Positions 33,289-41,884 of a stretch of 64,000 nt of DNA are shown here, piece by piece. The stretch is from PSRI01 sp041484195. Lineage in GTDB: Bacteria > Bacteroidota > Bacteroidia > Chitinophagales > Chitinophagaceae. The number at the start of each line of letters is the position of its first letter. Within the stretch, counting starts at the first letter, position 1. Below the pieces are notes generated by a model that had not been told where the DNA came from, searched no databases, and was given only the letters and a program-made list of their open reading frames with translations. Position numbers and translations under genes: made by a program. The DNA lies in contig JBGPHC010000024.1 in NCBI GenBank assembly GCA_041484195.1, positions 1-64,000 of the forward strand, read 5' to 3'.

Positions 33289-34497
33289 TCATGATTTGGG
33301 GGACAAGCGGCGCATGCTGTTCCTGGGATGCATGTGTTTGAGCAAACGGATCTCTTTTTCGTTGAGGAAGCGCCATTTACCTCTTTCTATATTCTTCTTG
33401 GTGAAACTTCCATACATCACCCGGTCCAGGTTTTTTATTTTATAACCAAGTTGTTCGAACATTCTGCGCACGATCCGGTTGCGGCCGCTGTGGATTTCGA
33501 TACCGATCACTGATTTGTCTTTGGAGTCCGCATAGGCCAGCGCATCCGGTTTGATAAAACCATCTTCCAGCTCGATTCCTTTGAGCAGTGTTTCAAAATG
33601 CAGTTTGGTAAGAGGTTTATCCAGTTTCACTTCATAGATTTTGCTCACTTCGTAGCTGGGATGGGTGAGGCGCTGGGCGAGGTCTCCGTCGTTTGTGAGC
33701 AACAAGACTCCCGTTGTGTTTCTGTCAAGCCTCCCAACCGGAAATACTCTTTCCTGGGTCGCACCCTTTATCAGGTCCATCACCGTTTTTCGGCCCTGTG
33801 GATCGTCGGTAGTGGTGATATAGTCCTTGGGTTTATTGAGTAGGATGTACTGAAGATTTTTCTGAATAGAAATCTTTTTGCCATTCACGATCACTTCGTC
33901 TTTGTAGCTGACGCGGTGTGCGGGCTGGGTAACCCTTTCTCCATTCACCAACACCTTTCCCTGCTTCACCATTTCAGCCGCGTCCCTTCGGGCGCAAAGG
34001 CCGCTCCAGGCTATGAATTTGTTCAAAGGCATCAATGCCGTAGCTGCTTTTTGCTCAACCTGTATGCCTGCCGGATTTGCCGATACGGAATTGCGATTAT
34101 CGGATTTTCGCAAATAGGTTCCAGTGCGACCTGGTCCACCCTGTTGCCTTGGTTGCCAGCCTTCTTTTCTATGGGTCTTTTCATCCCGCTTTTTGAAATG
34201 GGCCGCCTCATTGGGCCTTCTCTCCTGGAATTCTTTTCCGACAGGAGCCTGATGCGTTTTTCCTTTGGCGGGATAGGAATTCCTTTTGACGGGGCCTCTT
34301 TCTTTTGCGGGATGGTCATTATCCCTTTTGCCTGATGGGGGCCTATGTCCGCGGATTTCCGCTTCTCTTTTTTTCTTTTCATCAAACCAGGCATTTTTTT
34401 CAGCACGCGCTTTTTTCTTTTCCTGCCTGATCCTTTCCTTCTTTTTTGCGCCGCTGTCTGCTTTGTTGACGAATTTATCAAATGGATTTTTGCTCAT
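33289..34497 (-). CDS. RluB/RsuA-family pseudouridine synthase with basic N-terminal extension
   Basis: The 402-residue protein begins with about 160 residues of low-complexity, very basic sequence (KKKERIRQEKKKARAEKN, then GHRPPSGKRDND), probably disordered and RNA-binding. An S4 domain follows (PLNKFIAWSGLCARRDAAEM, then VLVNGERVTQPAHRV), and then the catalytic domain with PVGRLDRNTTGVLLLTNDGD (nucleophile Asp) and SGRNRIVRRMFEQLGYKI. It modifies 23S rRNA if RluB-like. Extensions of this kind are common in Bacteroidota. Confidence 0.9.
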   Translation of the reverse strand: MSKNPFDKFVNKADSGAKKKERIRQEKKKARAEKNAWFDEKKKREAEIRGHRPPSGKRDNDHPAKERGPVKRNSYPAKGKTHQAPVGKEFQERRPNEAAHFKKRDEKTHRKEGWQPRQQGGPGRTGTYLRKSDNRNSVSANPAGIQVEQKAATALMPLNKFIAWSGLCARRDAAEMVKQGKVLVNGERVTQPAHRVSYKDEVIVNGKKISIQKNLQYILLNKPKDYITTTDDPQGRKTVMDLIKGATQERVFPVGRLDRNTTGVLLLTNDGDLAQRLTHPSYEVSKIYEVKLDKPLTKLHFETLLKGIELEDGFIKPDALAYADSKDKSVIGIEIHSGRNRIVRRMFEQLGYKIKNLDRVMYGSFTKKNIERGKWRFLNEKEIRLLKHMHPRNSMRRLSPKS

Positions 34498-34536
34498 GTC
34501 CGGAAGGTGAATTGATCGTTGAAAATAGAATCATGA

Positions 34537-35595
34537 CTATAATGCGTGCACATCTTTGTTGGCCAATTGTCCGCATGCAGCGTCAATATCCTTTCCACGG
34601 CTGCGGCGAAGACGTGCGTTCACTTTGTTTCGCTCCAGGTATAGCATGAATTTTTCAGTAGTGGCTAAATCGGGTTTCGAAAAATCAGCCGCTTCTATTG
34701 GATTGTATTCAATAATATTTACGAGATCGGCGGGAACCTGCCTGTATAGCTTAACAAGCTCATCGGCGTCCCTGATTGAATCATTGAAGTCTTTGAACAA
34801 AATATATTCGAATGTGATCTCATTATGCGTCTTTCTGTAAAAATAATTTAGGGCGTCCATGAGCGCTTTAATATTGTTGCTGTCATTGATCGGCATTATC
34901 TCATGGCGCTTGGCATCATTGGCAGCATGAAGCGAGAGAGCAAGTTTGAATTTCACTTCGTCATCGCCCAATTGCCGGATCATTTTTGCCACGCCCGCGG
35001 TGGAAACGGTAATGCGCCTGGGACTCATTCCCAGGCCATCGGGACTTGAAATGCGTTCAATGGATTTCAGCACGTTATTGTAGTTCAGCAGAGGCTCGCC
35101 CATTCCCATGAAAACAATATTGCTCAGTTTTTTGCCATATTCTTTTTCGGACTGCTGGTTGATCAAGGCTACTTCATCATATATCTCATCAAAATTCAGG
35201 TTCCGTTTTCTATCCATATAGCCGGTCGCGCAGAATTTGCAATTAAGGCTGCATCCAATTTGGGATGAGACGCAGGCGGTCTGCCTGGATCCTGAAGGGA
35301 TTAGAACTCCTTCCACCAGATGGCCATCAAAAGTCCTGAAACGGCTCTTAATGGTTCCATCAGAGGAATGCTGAGTGGCATCAACCTGCAGAGCCGGCAG
35401 CATGAAATGGTCTTCCAGCTTTGTCCTCAACTCCTTGCTGAGGTTGGTCATGGACTCGAAGCTTTGAGCCTGTTTCAGCCATATCCATTCATACACCTGC
35501 CTTGCACGGAATTTTTGCGCTCCAATGCTCCCGAAAAAGCTTTCCAATTCCTCCGGTGTCAGTTGCCTGATATTGGGACGGGTGGCAGGTTTCAT
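34537..35595 (-). CDS. rlmN: 23S rRNA/tRNA adenine-C2 methyltransferase RlmN
   Basis: I start this at the ATG at 35595 (MKPATRPNIRQLTPEELESF), since a -7 promoter box lies only six bases further out. The 352-residue radical-SAM enzyme has GCSLNCKFCATGYMDRKRNL with the CxxxCxxC cluster motif, GMGEPLLNYNNVLKSI, and a C-terminal NARLRRSRGKDIDAACGQL with the methyl-carrying Cys. It methylates A2503 of 23S rRNA and A37 of some tRNAs. It is divergent from the thiolase gene. Confidence 0.95.
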   Translation of the reverse strand: MKPATRPNIRQLTPEELESFFGSIGAQKFRARQVYEWIWLKQAQSFESMTNLSKELRTKLEDHFMLPALQVDATQHSSDGTIKSRFRTFDGHLVEGVLIPSGSRQTACVSSQIGCSLNCKFCATGYMDRKRNLNFDEIYDEVALINQQSEKEYGKKLSNIVFMGMGEPLLNYNNVLKSIERISSPDGLGMSPRRITVSTAGVAKMIRQLGDDEVKFKLALSLHAANDAKRHEIMPINDSNNIKALMDALNYFYRKTHNEITFEYILFKDFNDSIRDADELVKLYRQVPADLVNIIEYNPIEAADFSKPDLATTEKFMLYLERNKVNARLRRSRGKDIDAACGQLANKDVHAL

Positions 35596-35600
35596 AGCTG

Positions 35601-35608
35601 CAAAGGTA
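35601..35608 (-). promoter_or_regulatory. -7 promoter element of rlmN
   Basis: On the minus strand the sequence is TACCTTTG followed by CAGCTATG. It fits TAnnTTTG and lies so close to the ATG that the transcript would be leaderless or nearly so. Confidence 0.6.
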
Positions 35609-35648
35609 CAATGGCGATTCCACAATGATCTAAATGAATACATTCCCC

Positions 35649-35656
35649 TAATTTTG
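35649..35656 (+). promoter_or_regulatory. Possible -7 promoter element of the thiolase gene
   Basis: TAATTTTG fits TAnnTTTG and lies 44 bases before the ATG at 35701. No matching -33 TTG was seen. Confidence 0.35.
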
Positions 35657-35700
35657 GCGTTTTCTCCTCAATCCATCTCATTAAATTGACTATAGGCTAT

Positions 35701-36903
35701 ATGCAGACAGCATACATTATTGACTCCGTGCGCACGCCGATTGGCAGATATGGAGGAGCATTGAGCTCCATGCGCCCCGACGATCTCCTGGCCTTGGTAA
35801 TTAAACGGTTGTTGGAGAGAAATTCTTCCATCGACATCAATGACATTGAAGATGTGATAGCGGGAGACGCTAACCAGGCGGGTGAGGACAACCGTAATGT
35901 AGCCAGGATGGCCGCGCTGCTGGCCGGCCTTCCGGTGACCGTGGCGGGCAATACAGTCAATCGCCTCTGCGCTTCAGGACTGCAGGCAGTGATGGATGCC
36001 GCGAGAGCTATCATGTGCGGGGAAGGCAGTCTATATATTGCCGGCGGAGTGGAGAGTATGACTCGCGCGCCCTACATAATGCCTAAGACTGATGAAAAAT
36101 TTTCGCGTAAACCCGAAATTTTTGATACCACCATCGGATGGAGAATGGTGAATAAAAAGCTGATTGAAAAATATCACCCTTATAGTATGGGCGAAACTGC
36201 CGAGAATGTCGCCAGACAATGGAAGATCAGCAGGCAGGATCAGGATGCATTCGCCCTGGCCTCGCAACAAAAATATTTTGCAGCACTCGGCGCAAATAAA
36301 TGGAATGATGAAATAGTTCCCGTGGAAATCAGTCCCAACAAGGAAGAGAGGCTGATTTTTTCTACGGATGAACATCCACGCCAGACTTCCCTGGAAAAGT
36401 TGTCGCAACTGAGACCCGCCTTCGTAAAAGAGGGAACGGTAACCGCAGGCAACTCATCCGGCATCAATGACGGAGCAGCGGCCATGTTATTAGCCAGCGA
36501 GGCAGCCGTAAAGAAATTCGGACTGAGGCCCGTTGCTAAAATAATTTCCATGGCCGTAGCGGGTGTGGACCCGTCCATCATGGGAATCGGACCCGTGCCC
36601 GCAAGCGGCAAGGCCTTACAAAGAGCTGGTTTGAGAGTGGAGGATCTGGACCTGATAGAATTGAATGAGGCATTCGCTTCACAATCCATTGCCTGTATCA
36701 GGGACCTGGGGCTGGATAGGTCAAAAGTGAATGTGAACGGGGGAGCTATCGCCATCGGTCACCCGCTGGGTTGCAGCGGTCTGAGGATTTCCACTAGCCT
36801 ATTGTATGAAATGAAAAGGAGAGGAAGCAGGTATGGACTGGCAACCATGTGTGTGGGAGTAGGCCAGGGCGCCGCCATAATTTATGAGGGTATTCCTGCC
36901 TGA
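35701..36903 (+). CDS. Acetyl-CoA C-acyltransferase (thiolase)
   Basis: I start this at the ATG at 35701 (MQTAYIIDSVRTPIGRYGGA), the conserved thiolase start; the open frame begins earlier at a TTG. The 400-residue protein has VNRLCASGLQAVMDAARAI with the nucleophile Cys, GGVESMTRAPYIMPK, LNEAFASQSIACI, GAIAIGHPLGCSGLRI with the active His, and CVGVGQGAAI with the second Cys. Its length and EDVIAGDANQAGEDNRNVAR resemble the PcaF/FadA-type enzymes used in beta-oxidation or aromatic breakdown. No partner genes adjoin it. Confidence 0.93.
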   Translation: MQTAYIIDSVRTPIGRYGGALSSMRPDDLLALVIKRLLERNSSIDINDIEDVIAGDANQAGEDNRNVARMAALLAGLPVTVAGNTVNRLCASGLQAVMDAARAIMCGEGSLYIAGGVESMTRAPYIMPKTDEKFSRKPEIFDTTIGWRMVNKKLIEKYHPYSMGETAENVARQWKISRQDQDAFALASQQKYFAALGANKWNDEIVPVEISPNKEERLIFSTDEHPRQTSLEKLSQLRPAFVKEGTVTAGNSSGINDGAAAMLLASEAAVKKFGLRPVAKIISMAVAGVDPSIMGIGPVPASGKALQRAGLRVEDLDLIELNEAFASQSIACIRDLGLDRSKVNVNGGAIAIGHPLGCSGLRISTSLLYEMKRRGSRYGLATMCVGVGQGAAIIYEGIPA

Positions 36904-36957
36904 AATTCTACTATTTGAAAATATTGATCTGCACAATTCAATTCAAAGCATATAATC

Positions 36958-37452
36958 ATGTGGCAGCAAAATGGATTCATGGAAGGGGAACCTGATCTCA
37001 AATCGTCTGTGAAAGAGCTGTCGGACCTCATTGAACAGACGCCTGAAAAATTCAGGAAATTCAGGGAAGAGGAGATATTACGGAAATCATCACCCGAAAA
37101 ATGGTCCGGGAAAGAAATCCTGGGTCATTTAATTGACAGCGCCCTGAATAATCTGAGACGTTTCACGGAAATCCAGTTTCTGCCCCAACCATATATAATA
37201 CAATCTTATGACCAGGTGAATTTGGTTATTGTGAATGACTACCAGCACTTGCCTCTGGATCAGCTCCTAAACCTATGGCAGGCCCTGAACCGGCAGATCA
37301 TCCATGTAATTGAAAGGATTCCGGAAGAGAAGCTTGCATATCCGGTAAACCCGCAATACGATAATAAAGAAATGAAAAACCTGCGCTGGATCATTGGGGA
37401 TTATGTAGCCCACATGAAGCATCATATGAAACAGATTTTCCCATCCGCCTGA
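36958..37452 (+). CDS. DinB-family four-helix metal-binding protein
   Basis: The 164-residue protein has the DinB_2 fold pattern: KWSGKEILGHLIDSALNNLR with the first metal His near residue 59, a long middle helix, and GDYVAHMKHHMKQIF with two more His at the end. These proteins include thiol S-transferases, but many remain uncharacterised. It is unrelated to DNA polymerase IV despite the name. It follows the thiolase by 54 bases on the same strand. Confidence 0.85.
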   Translation: MWQQNGFMEGEPDLKSSVKELSDLIEQTPEKFRKFREEEILRKSSPEKWSGKEILGHLIDSALNNLRRFTEIQFLPQPYIIQSYDQVNLVIVNDYQHLPLDQLLNLWQALNRQIIHVIERIPEEKLAYPVNPQYDNKEMKNLRWIIGDYVAHMKHHMKQIFPSA

Positions 37453-37568
37453 AACGGTGGTATATGGTCTTGCTTTGGATTTGTCGAGTACCGGGGCTCA
37501 TGCTTTATGTAAGAGTTGACAAAATAACAATCAACCCCTCGCGGGAAAGATGATGATTGGAGTATGGT

Positions 37569-38933
37569 TCAGAACCCAAATTGAAGGATCGATGTTTGTG
37601 GAACGGTCTCCTGTTCACCTGTGTGCAGATTCCTGATGGTGCAGGTACCATCTCCAAGCTCCTTGCTGCCAATGATGACTACGAATTGGATATTTTTCTT
37701 TTCGGCGTATTTGAATTGTTTTTCGAACTTACTGTTTTCATGAAAAAGTTCGCAGCGGATGCCGGTCACCCTGAGTTGTTGCATCAATAAAAATGCTTTC
37801 CTGCTTTCTGCTTCTCCGAGATTGAAGAACAGCGCCTGCGTCCCTAAATGTATGTCATCGGGAAATAGCTTCAATTCTTCCATCACGTCATAGATCCTGT
37901 CCACACCGAATGAAATACCGATGCCGGGGATATTGGGCACCCCAAACAGACCCGTAAGATCGTCGTAGCGGCCTCCTCCGCCAATACTTCCCATCTGTAC
38001 CCCCTTCGCCTTAACTTCAAATATGGTCCCCGTATAATAATTGAGTCCCCGGGCCAGGGTGAAATCCACTGAGGCGGAAGGCAGGAACGCTTCCATCTGG
38101 AATTTGAGTATATATTCCAGTTCGCTGATGCCTTTGTGCCCCAAATCTGTGGAACCGAGTAAGGCCTTTACCTGTTGGAGTTTTTCTTCATTGCTGCCTT
38201 TGATGTCCAGATATTTTTCAATTATGGAAATTTGATTTCCGGCAAATCCTTTTTTAGCCAACTCTTCTTTCACTTGCGCGAGCCCGATATTATCCAGTTT
38301 ATCGATCGCGATTGTGATGTCCGTCATTTTAGCTGCGCCTCCGCAGGATTCGACAAGTGCCGCTAATATTTTCCTGTTGTTGATCTTGATATCAACCCCG
38401 ATCCCAAGGGCTGCAAATACCTGGCTGTACAGGGCGGATAATTCTACTTCATTCTGCAGCGACAGGCTGCCCACCACGTCGGCATCACACTGATAGAATT
38501 CCCGGTACCTGCCCCGCTGCGGCCGGTCGGCTCTCCATACAGGCTGCATCTGGTATCGTTTAAAAGGGAAGGTCAATTGACCATGGTGCATCGCCACATA
38601 ACGGGCAAAAGGAATCGTGAGATCGTATTTCAGGGCCCTTTCGGTTATTTCCTTGTCATTCTTTCCCAACAAAATATTCTCAAAAGCAATCCTCGCCTTC
38701 TCTGTTTTCTTAGGATCGTTCAGTCCATTATTCAATATCTTAAAAATGAGTTTATCACCTTCTTCCCCATACTTGCCCGTGAGTGTTTCGAGGTTTTCTA
38801 CGGCGGGTGTTTCGAGCGGTTGAAACCCATACAATTCAAATAGATTTCGGAGGGTATTGATAATAAAATTTCGTTTGCGAACCGTTTCGGCTCCAAAATC
38901 CCTGAATCCCTGTGGTAAAGAAGGTTTCATCAT
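37569..38933 (-). CDS. hisS: Histidyl-tRNA synthetase
   Basis: The 454-residue class II synthetase has motif 2 (QPVWRADRPQRGRYREFYQC), the histidine-specific LARGLNYYTGTIFE, motif 3 (GGGRYDDLTGLFG, GISFGVDRI) and a C-terminal anticodon-binding domain (GIRCELFHENSKFEKQFKYA). Two ATGs are adjacent at the start, and the second (38930) gives MKPSLPQGFRDFG. Motif 1 lies in ETPAVENLETLTGKYGEEGD. The gene is single, converging with the DinB-like gene. Confidence 0.95.
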   Translation of the reverse strand: MMKPSLPQGFRDFGAETVRKRNFIINTLRNLFELYGFQPLETPAVENLETLTGKYGEEGDKLIFKILNNGLNDPKKTEKARIAFENILLGKNDKEITERALKYDLTIPFARYVAMHHGQLTFPFKRYQMQPVWRADRPQRGRYREFYQCDADVVGSLSLQNEVELSALYSQVFAALGIGVDIKINNRKILAALVESCGGAAKMTDITIAIDKLDNIGLAQVKEELAKKGFAGNQISIIEKYLDIKGSNEEKLQQVKALLGSTDLGHKGISELEYILKFQMEAFLPSASVDFTLARGLNYYTGTIFEVKAKGVQMGSIGGGGRYDDLTGLFGVPNIPGIGISFGVDRIYDVMEELKLFPDDIHLGTQALFFNLGEAESRKAFLLMQQLRVTGIRCELFHENSKFEKQFKYAEKKNIQFVVIIGSKELGDGTCTIRNLHTGEQETVPQTSILQFGF

Positions 38934-38989
38934 GATTTGATTCGATGTATTGAATCTGGTACTTAATATTTGAAATTAGGGTAGTCTGT

Positions 38990-39475
38990 TCAAATCGGCC
39001 TCATTACATTGGTATGGTCGCCCGCATATTTCTGAACAAGCGCTTCGCAGGCCTTGTCCAACATTTTGTAAACCTCGAGGTAATCTGGTTCAGGCCCATA
39101 CCAGGGGTCGGGTATGTCCATATTCCTTCCGGGATACAATTCATTCATCAGGAGATCTACTTTATTCCGGGAGAAGCTATTTTGAGCGATCCATTGCATT
39201 TCATCTATCACATCTTCGGCCATCGCATAGATCTTGTCGAATTTCTGAAAATCTTCGGGCACAAAATTTCTGGCTCTTTGGTGACTGATGTCAATACCGT
39301 TCAGCTTCGCCACTTTTTGCGAGAGACGGTGCGGTGGTTCTCCGGTATGGTAGCCATTGGTGCCGGCACTTTCCACCACCCAGGGCAGGCCGGCCTTCAA
39401 TACTTTGTCCTTCAATATGCCTTCCGCCAGGGGACTTCTGCAAATATTTCCCAGGCATACCATCAAAATTTTCAT
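38990..39475 (-). CDS. Low-molecular-weight protein tyrosine phosphatase
   Basis: I start this at the ATG at 39475 (MKILMVCLGNICRSPLAEGI), directly behind a -7 box; upstream codons in the open frame are not conserved. The 161-residue enzyme has the P-loop VCLGNICRSPLAEG (C-x5-R-S) right at the N-terminus and the general-acid DIPDPWYGPEPDYLEVY near residue 125. Such cytosolic phosphatases often act on tyrosine kinases of capsule or exopolysaccharide synthesis, but none is nearby. Confidence 0.93.
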   Translation of the reverse strand: MKILMVCLGNICRSPLAEGILKDKVLKAGLPWVVESAGTNGYHTGEPPHRLSQKVAKLNGIDISHQRARNFVPEDFQKFDKIYAMAEDVIDEMQWIAQNSFSRNKVDLLMNELYPGRNMDIPDPWYGPEPDYLEVYKMLDKACEALVQKYAGDHTNVMRPI

Positions 39476-39480
39476 GCCAG

Positions 39481-39488
39481 CAAAAGTA
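39481..39488 (-). promoter_or_regulatory. -7 promoter element of the phosphatase gene
   Basis: TACTTTTG on the minus strand, followed by CTGGCATG, fits TAnnTTTG. As with rlmN, the box lies five bases before the ATG, which implies a leaderless or very short leader. Confidence 0.55.
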
Positions 39489-39735
39489 TGAAAAAGCGGG
39501 ACGTGGCAATCTCGGTTAGCCAATCCTTTAACCTGATTTGAAAATCCGCTGCTGCAGATCCATGATCAGAAAATTGAGCAAAGCTAAGGCCATGACCGCG
39601 GGTTCATTTTCCTGCAATACCACCGGATTAGTCGCCATGGCCCTGTTTTTTATGGAATTGCTGACCTGCCGCATCTCAATGGTGACCACAGAGCTCTGTT
39701 GTGTAACCCCATTTGTTCACAACAAAATTAAGGTC

Positions 39736-40575
39736 ATGAAACCGGAAGCCATACTGCAGGCCGACTTACTCGATATTATTTTCGATGGCAGAAACAAAGC
39801 TTATGGAGCTTATTATTTGAGAAGACACCAGGAACAATATCTCCTGACAGGAATGTTCATCGCATTTGGAATGATTGTATTGCTTTTGCTCAGCTTGTCT
39901 TACAGGAAGAGAGAGGCGACACAAAGGAATATTTTTGATCCCGGAGCTGCTCGTATAATAAAGGTAGATCCTCTGATACCAAAGCCACCGGAGCAACGCC
40001 AACCGCCTGTGAAACCAAGACCATCCGTAGCCGAAATTCAAGATACCAGGTACAGGATCGTTCCACCAACAACCCCGGTGGATGTTCCGCCTCCGGATTT
40101 GAGAGATATTTCCGACAAATATGTTTCCACAATCACCCTTCCGGGGGACAGCGGAGACAATTACAAGGTCAGGGATAAGACAGGTATCGGGCAGGCAATG
40201 AATGAACCAAGGGGTGACGAAGGCAGGAGCCCATTGGGGCAGGACATGGTGGATGAACAAGCCGCATTTCCAGGAGGAATGAATGCCCTGCAAAGATTTC
40301 TTCAACACAATTTGAGTGATCCCCGCAATGGGGAGGATGATGCCGGCTCCCTGGTGAGAGTGAATATAAGGTTTGTGGTGGAAGTAGATGGAAGCATTGG
40401 CGCCATGGAATTCATGAATAGCGGCGGGGAGAAAATTGATCGTGAAATACTAAGGGTGCTGAAGAAGATGCCCAAATGGAAACCGGCGCTGAAAAATGGG
40501 AAGAAAGTGGCCATGTATTTTGTCCAACCTGTGGTATTTGCCCCTTCTACAGACCAGGGATTCATCAATTTTTAA
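39736..40575 (+). CDS. TonB-family energy transducer
   Basis: I start this at the ATG at 39736 (MKPEAILQADLLDIIFDGRN); the long upstream frame is not conserved. The 279-residue protein has a cytoplasmic head with NKAYGAYYLRRHQEQYLL, a conserved Bacteroidota TonB motif, and one membrane helix at about residues 35-55. A Pro-rich spacer follows (PLIPKPPEQRQPPVKPRPS). The C-terminal TonB domain has AAFPGGMNALQRFLQHNL and VLKKMPKWKPALKNGKKV. It should couple the proton gradient to outer-membrane transport with ExbB/ExbD, which are encoded at 62-64 kb. The PstS-like and TPR genes follow it. Confidence 0.88.
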   Translation: MKPEAILQADLLDIIFDGRNKAYGAYYLRRHQEQYLLTGMFIAFGMIVLLLLSLSYRKREATQRNIFDPGAARIIKVDPLIPKPPEQRQPPVKPRPSVAEIQDTRYRIVPPTTPVDVPPPDLRDISDKYVSTITLPGDSGDNYKVRDKTGIGQAMNEPRGDEGRSPLGQDMVDEQAAFPGGMNALQRFLQHNLSDPRNGEDDAGSLVRVNIRFVVEVDGSIGAMEFMNSGGEKIDREILRVLKKMPKWKPALKNGKKVAMYFVQPVVFAPSTDQGFINF

Positions 40576-40635
40576 CAGGGATTTGGCTTGATTATCGGAG
40601 GATTTGTTAACTTGCCAGCCCCACAAAATCCGTTT

Positions 40636-40878
40636 ATGGCATCACAGGAATGGGAGGATAGAAAAGAAAAAAGGTACTCGGTCATGCATTCTTTGTACGA
40701 TTATGCGATGGGTGTGGTATGGATTTCAGTGGGATTGTTCTTCTTATTGTATAGGAAATTGGGAATTGAATGGATGAAGAGTGATGCGGTTTTGGACACG
40801 ATTTTTGGATTTGTTGGTGTTGCCTACGGAATATTCCGCCTGTATAGAGGTTATCAAAAAAAATATTTCAGGAAATGA
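40636..40878 (+). CDS. Small membrane protein with two helices
   Basis: I start this at the ATG at 40636 (MASQEWEDRKEKRYSVMHSL), giving 80 residues. Two hydrophobic segments (YAMGVVWISVGLFFLLY and AVLDTIFGFVGVAYGIFRLY) are followed by a basic tail (RGYQKKYFRK). The stop overlaps the next ATG (ATGA), so it is translationally coupled to the PstS-like lipoprotein gene. The family has no function I know. Its place between tonB and pstS-like genes suggests a part in the same envelope unit. Confidence 0.65.
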   Translation: MASQEWEDRKEKRYSVMHSLYDYAMGVVWISVGLFFLLYRKLGIEWMKSDAVLDTIFGFVGVAYGIFRLYRGYQKKYFRK

Positions 40879-41831
40879 ATAATTCTCGCGAGAGGAAGCG
40901 CAGGATAAATTTTTTCGCAATGGCTTTAGTGGGTTTCCTGCTTGCAATTGTATTGTTTGGCTGCGGTGGAGGCAAAGGGAGGTCCATCCCCGGTGATGAT
41001 ACTCCTACATCAGGCACCATTCAAATCAGCGTTGATGAATCTTTTAAGCCCATCATTGATTCGCAGATCAAAGTGTTCATGGCCCTGTTTCCCCAAACCC
41101 ACGTCATACCACATTATAAGCCTGAAGCAGAATGCCTTAAGGACCTCACGAATGACAGTATCAGAATGGTTATTGTTACAAGGGGGCTGAGTGAAGAAGA
41201 AGTTAAATACCTGAAGGACACCCTTGAATTTGCACCCATTTGGGACAAAATTGCGTCTGACGCTATAGCCGTTATCGTGAATAACAAGGCGAAGGATTCA
41301 CTTTTTGATATGAGTGATATCAGGTCTTTGATGAATGGTACCAGTGGCTATAAATTGAAGCCTATATTGGATGGCAAAAAAGCTACCAGCACGGTCAGGT
41401 TCATGCTGGACTCCGTATTGCGGGGTGCTCCCATATCCCCTGATGTGGCGGGGGCCGATTCAAGCCAGGGAGTGATTGATTATGTGGGCCAGCATGAAGA
41501 TGCGATTGGATTCGTGGGCGTAAGCTGGGTAGGAGACCTGGAAGACCCGCAACAATTGCATTTTGTAAATAAAGTAAGAGTTGCGTCAATTGAAGCCAGA
41601 GGAGAAAAAGGTAAATATATCAAGCCTTACCAGGCTAATATAGCCACCAAACGATACCCAATGACAAGAGGCTTGTATTATATTGTGAAGGAGAATTACG
41701 GTGGCCTGGGAAGAGGATTTGCCAATTTCATGCAATTTGAAAGGGGGCAACTGATTTTCAGAAAGGCCTACCTGGTGCCGGCTAAGATGGATTTCAGCGT
41801 CAGGGATGCCAGGATCACGGAAGGTGATTGA
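40875..41831 (+). CDS. PstS-like substrate-binding lipoprotein
   Basis: The 318-residue protein has a cytoplasmic N-tail, a hydrophobic stretch and a lipobox-like end (LLAIVLFGC), so it is a lipoprotein. The mature part has the PBP-like fold of phosphate-binding proteins (TIQISVDESFKPIIDSQIKV, then MVIVTRGLSEEEVKYL, and AIGFVGVSWVGDL). No ABC transporter genes follow, unlike a normal pst operon. The neighbours are TonB and a TPR protein. It might sense or pass on a ligand rather than import phosphate, but that is inference. Confidence 0.78.
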   Translation: MNNSRERKRRINFFAMALVGFLLAIVLFGCGGGKGRSIPGDDTPTSGTIQISVDESFKPIIDSQIKVFMALFPQTHVIPHYKPEAECLKDLTNDSIRMVIVTRGLSEEEVKYLKDTLEFAPIWDKIASDAIAVIVNNKAKDSLFDMSDIRSLMNGTSGYKLKPILDGKKATSTVRFMLDSVLRGAPISPDVAGADSSQGVIDYVGQHEDAIGFVGVSWVGDLEDPQQLHFVNKVRVASIEARGEKGKYIKPYQANIATKRYPMTRGLYYIVKENYGGLGRGFANFMQFERGQLIFRKAYLVPAKMDFSVRDARITEGD

Positions 41832-41884
41832 ATTTGGCGAACTATTTTATCTATAAATTTCATAAATCAAAATCACAATCAACG

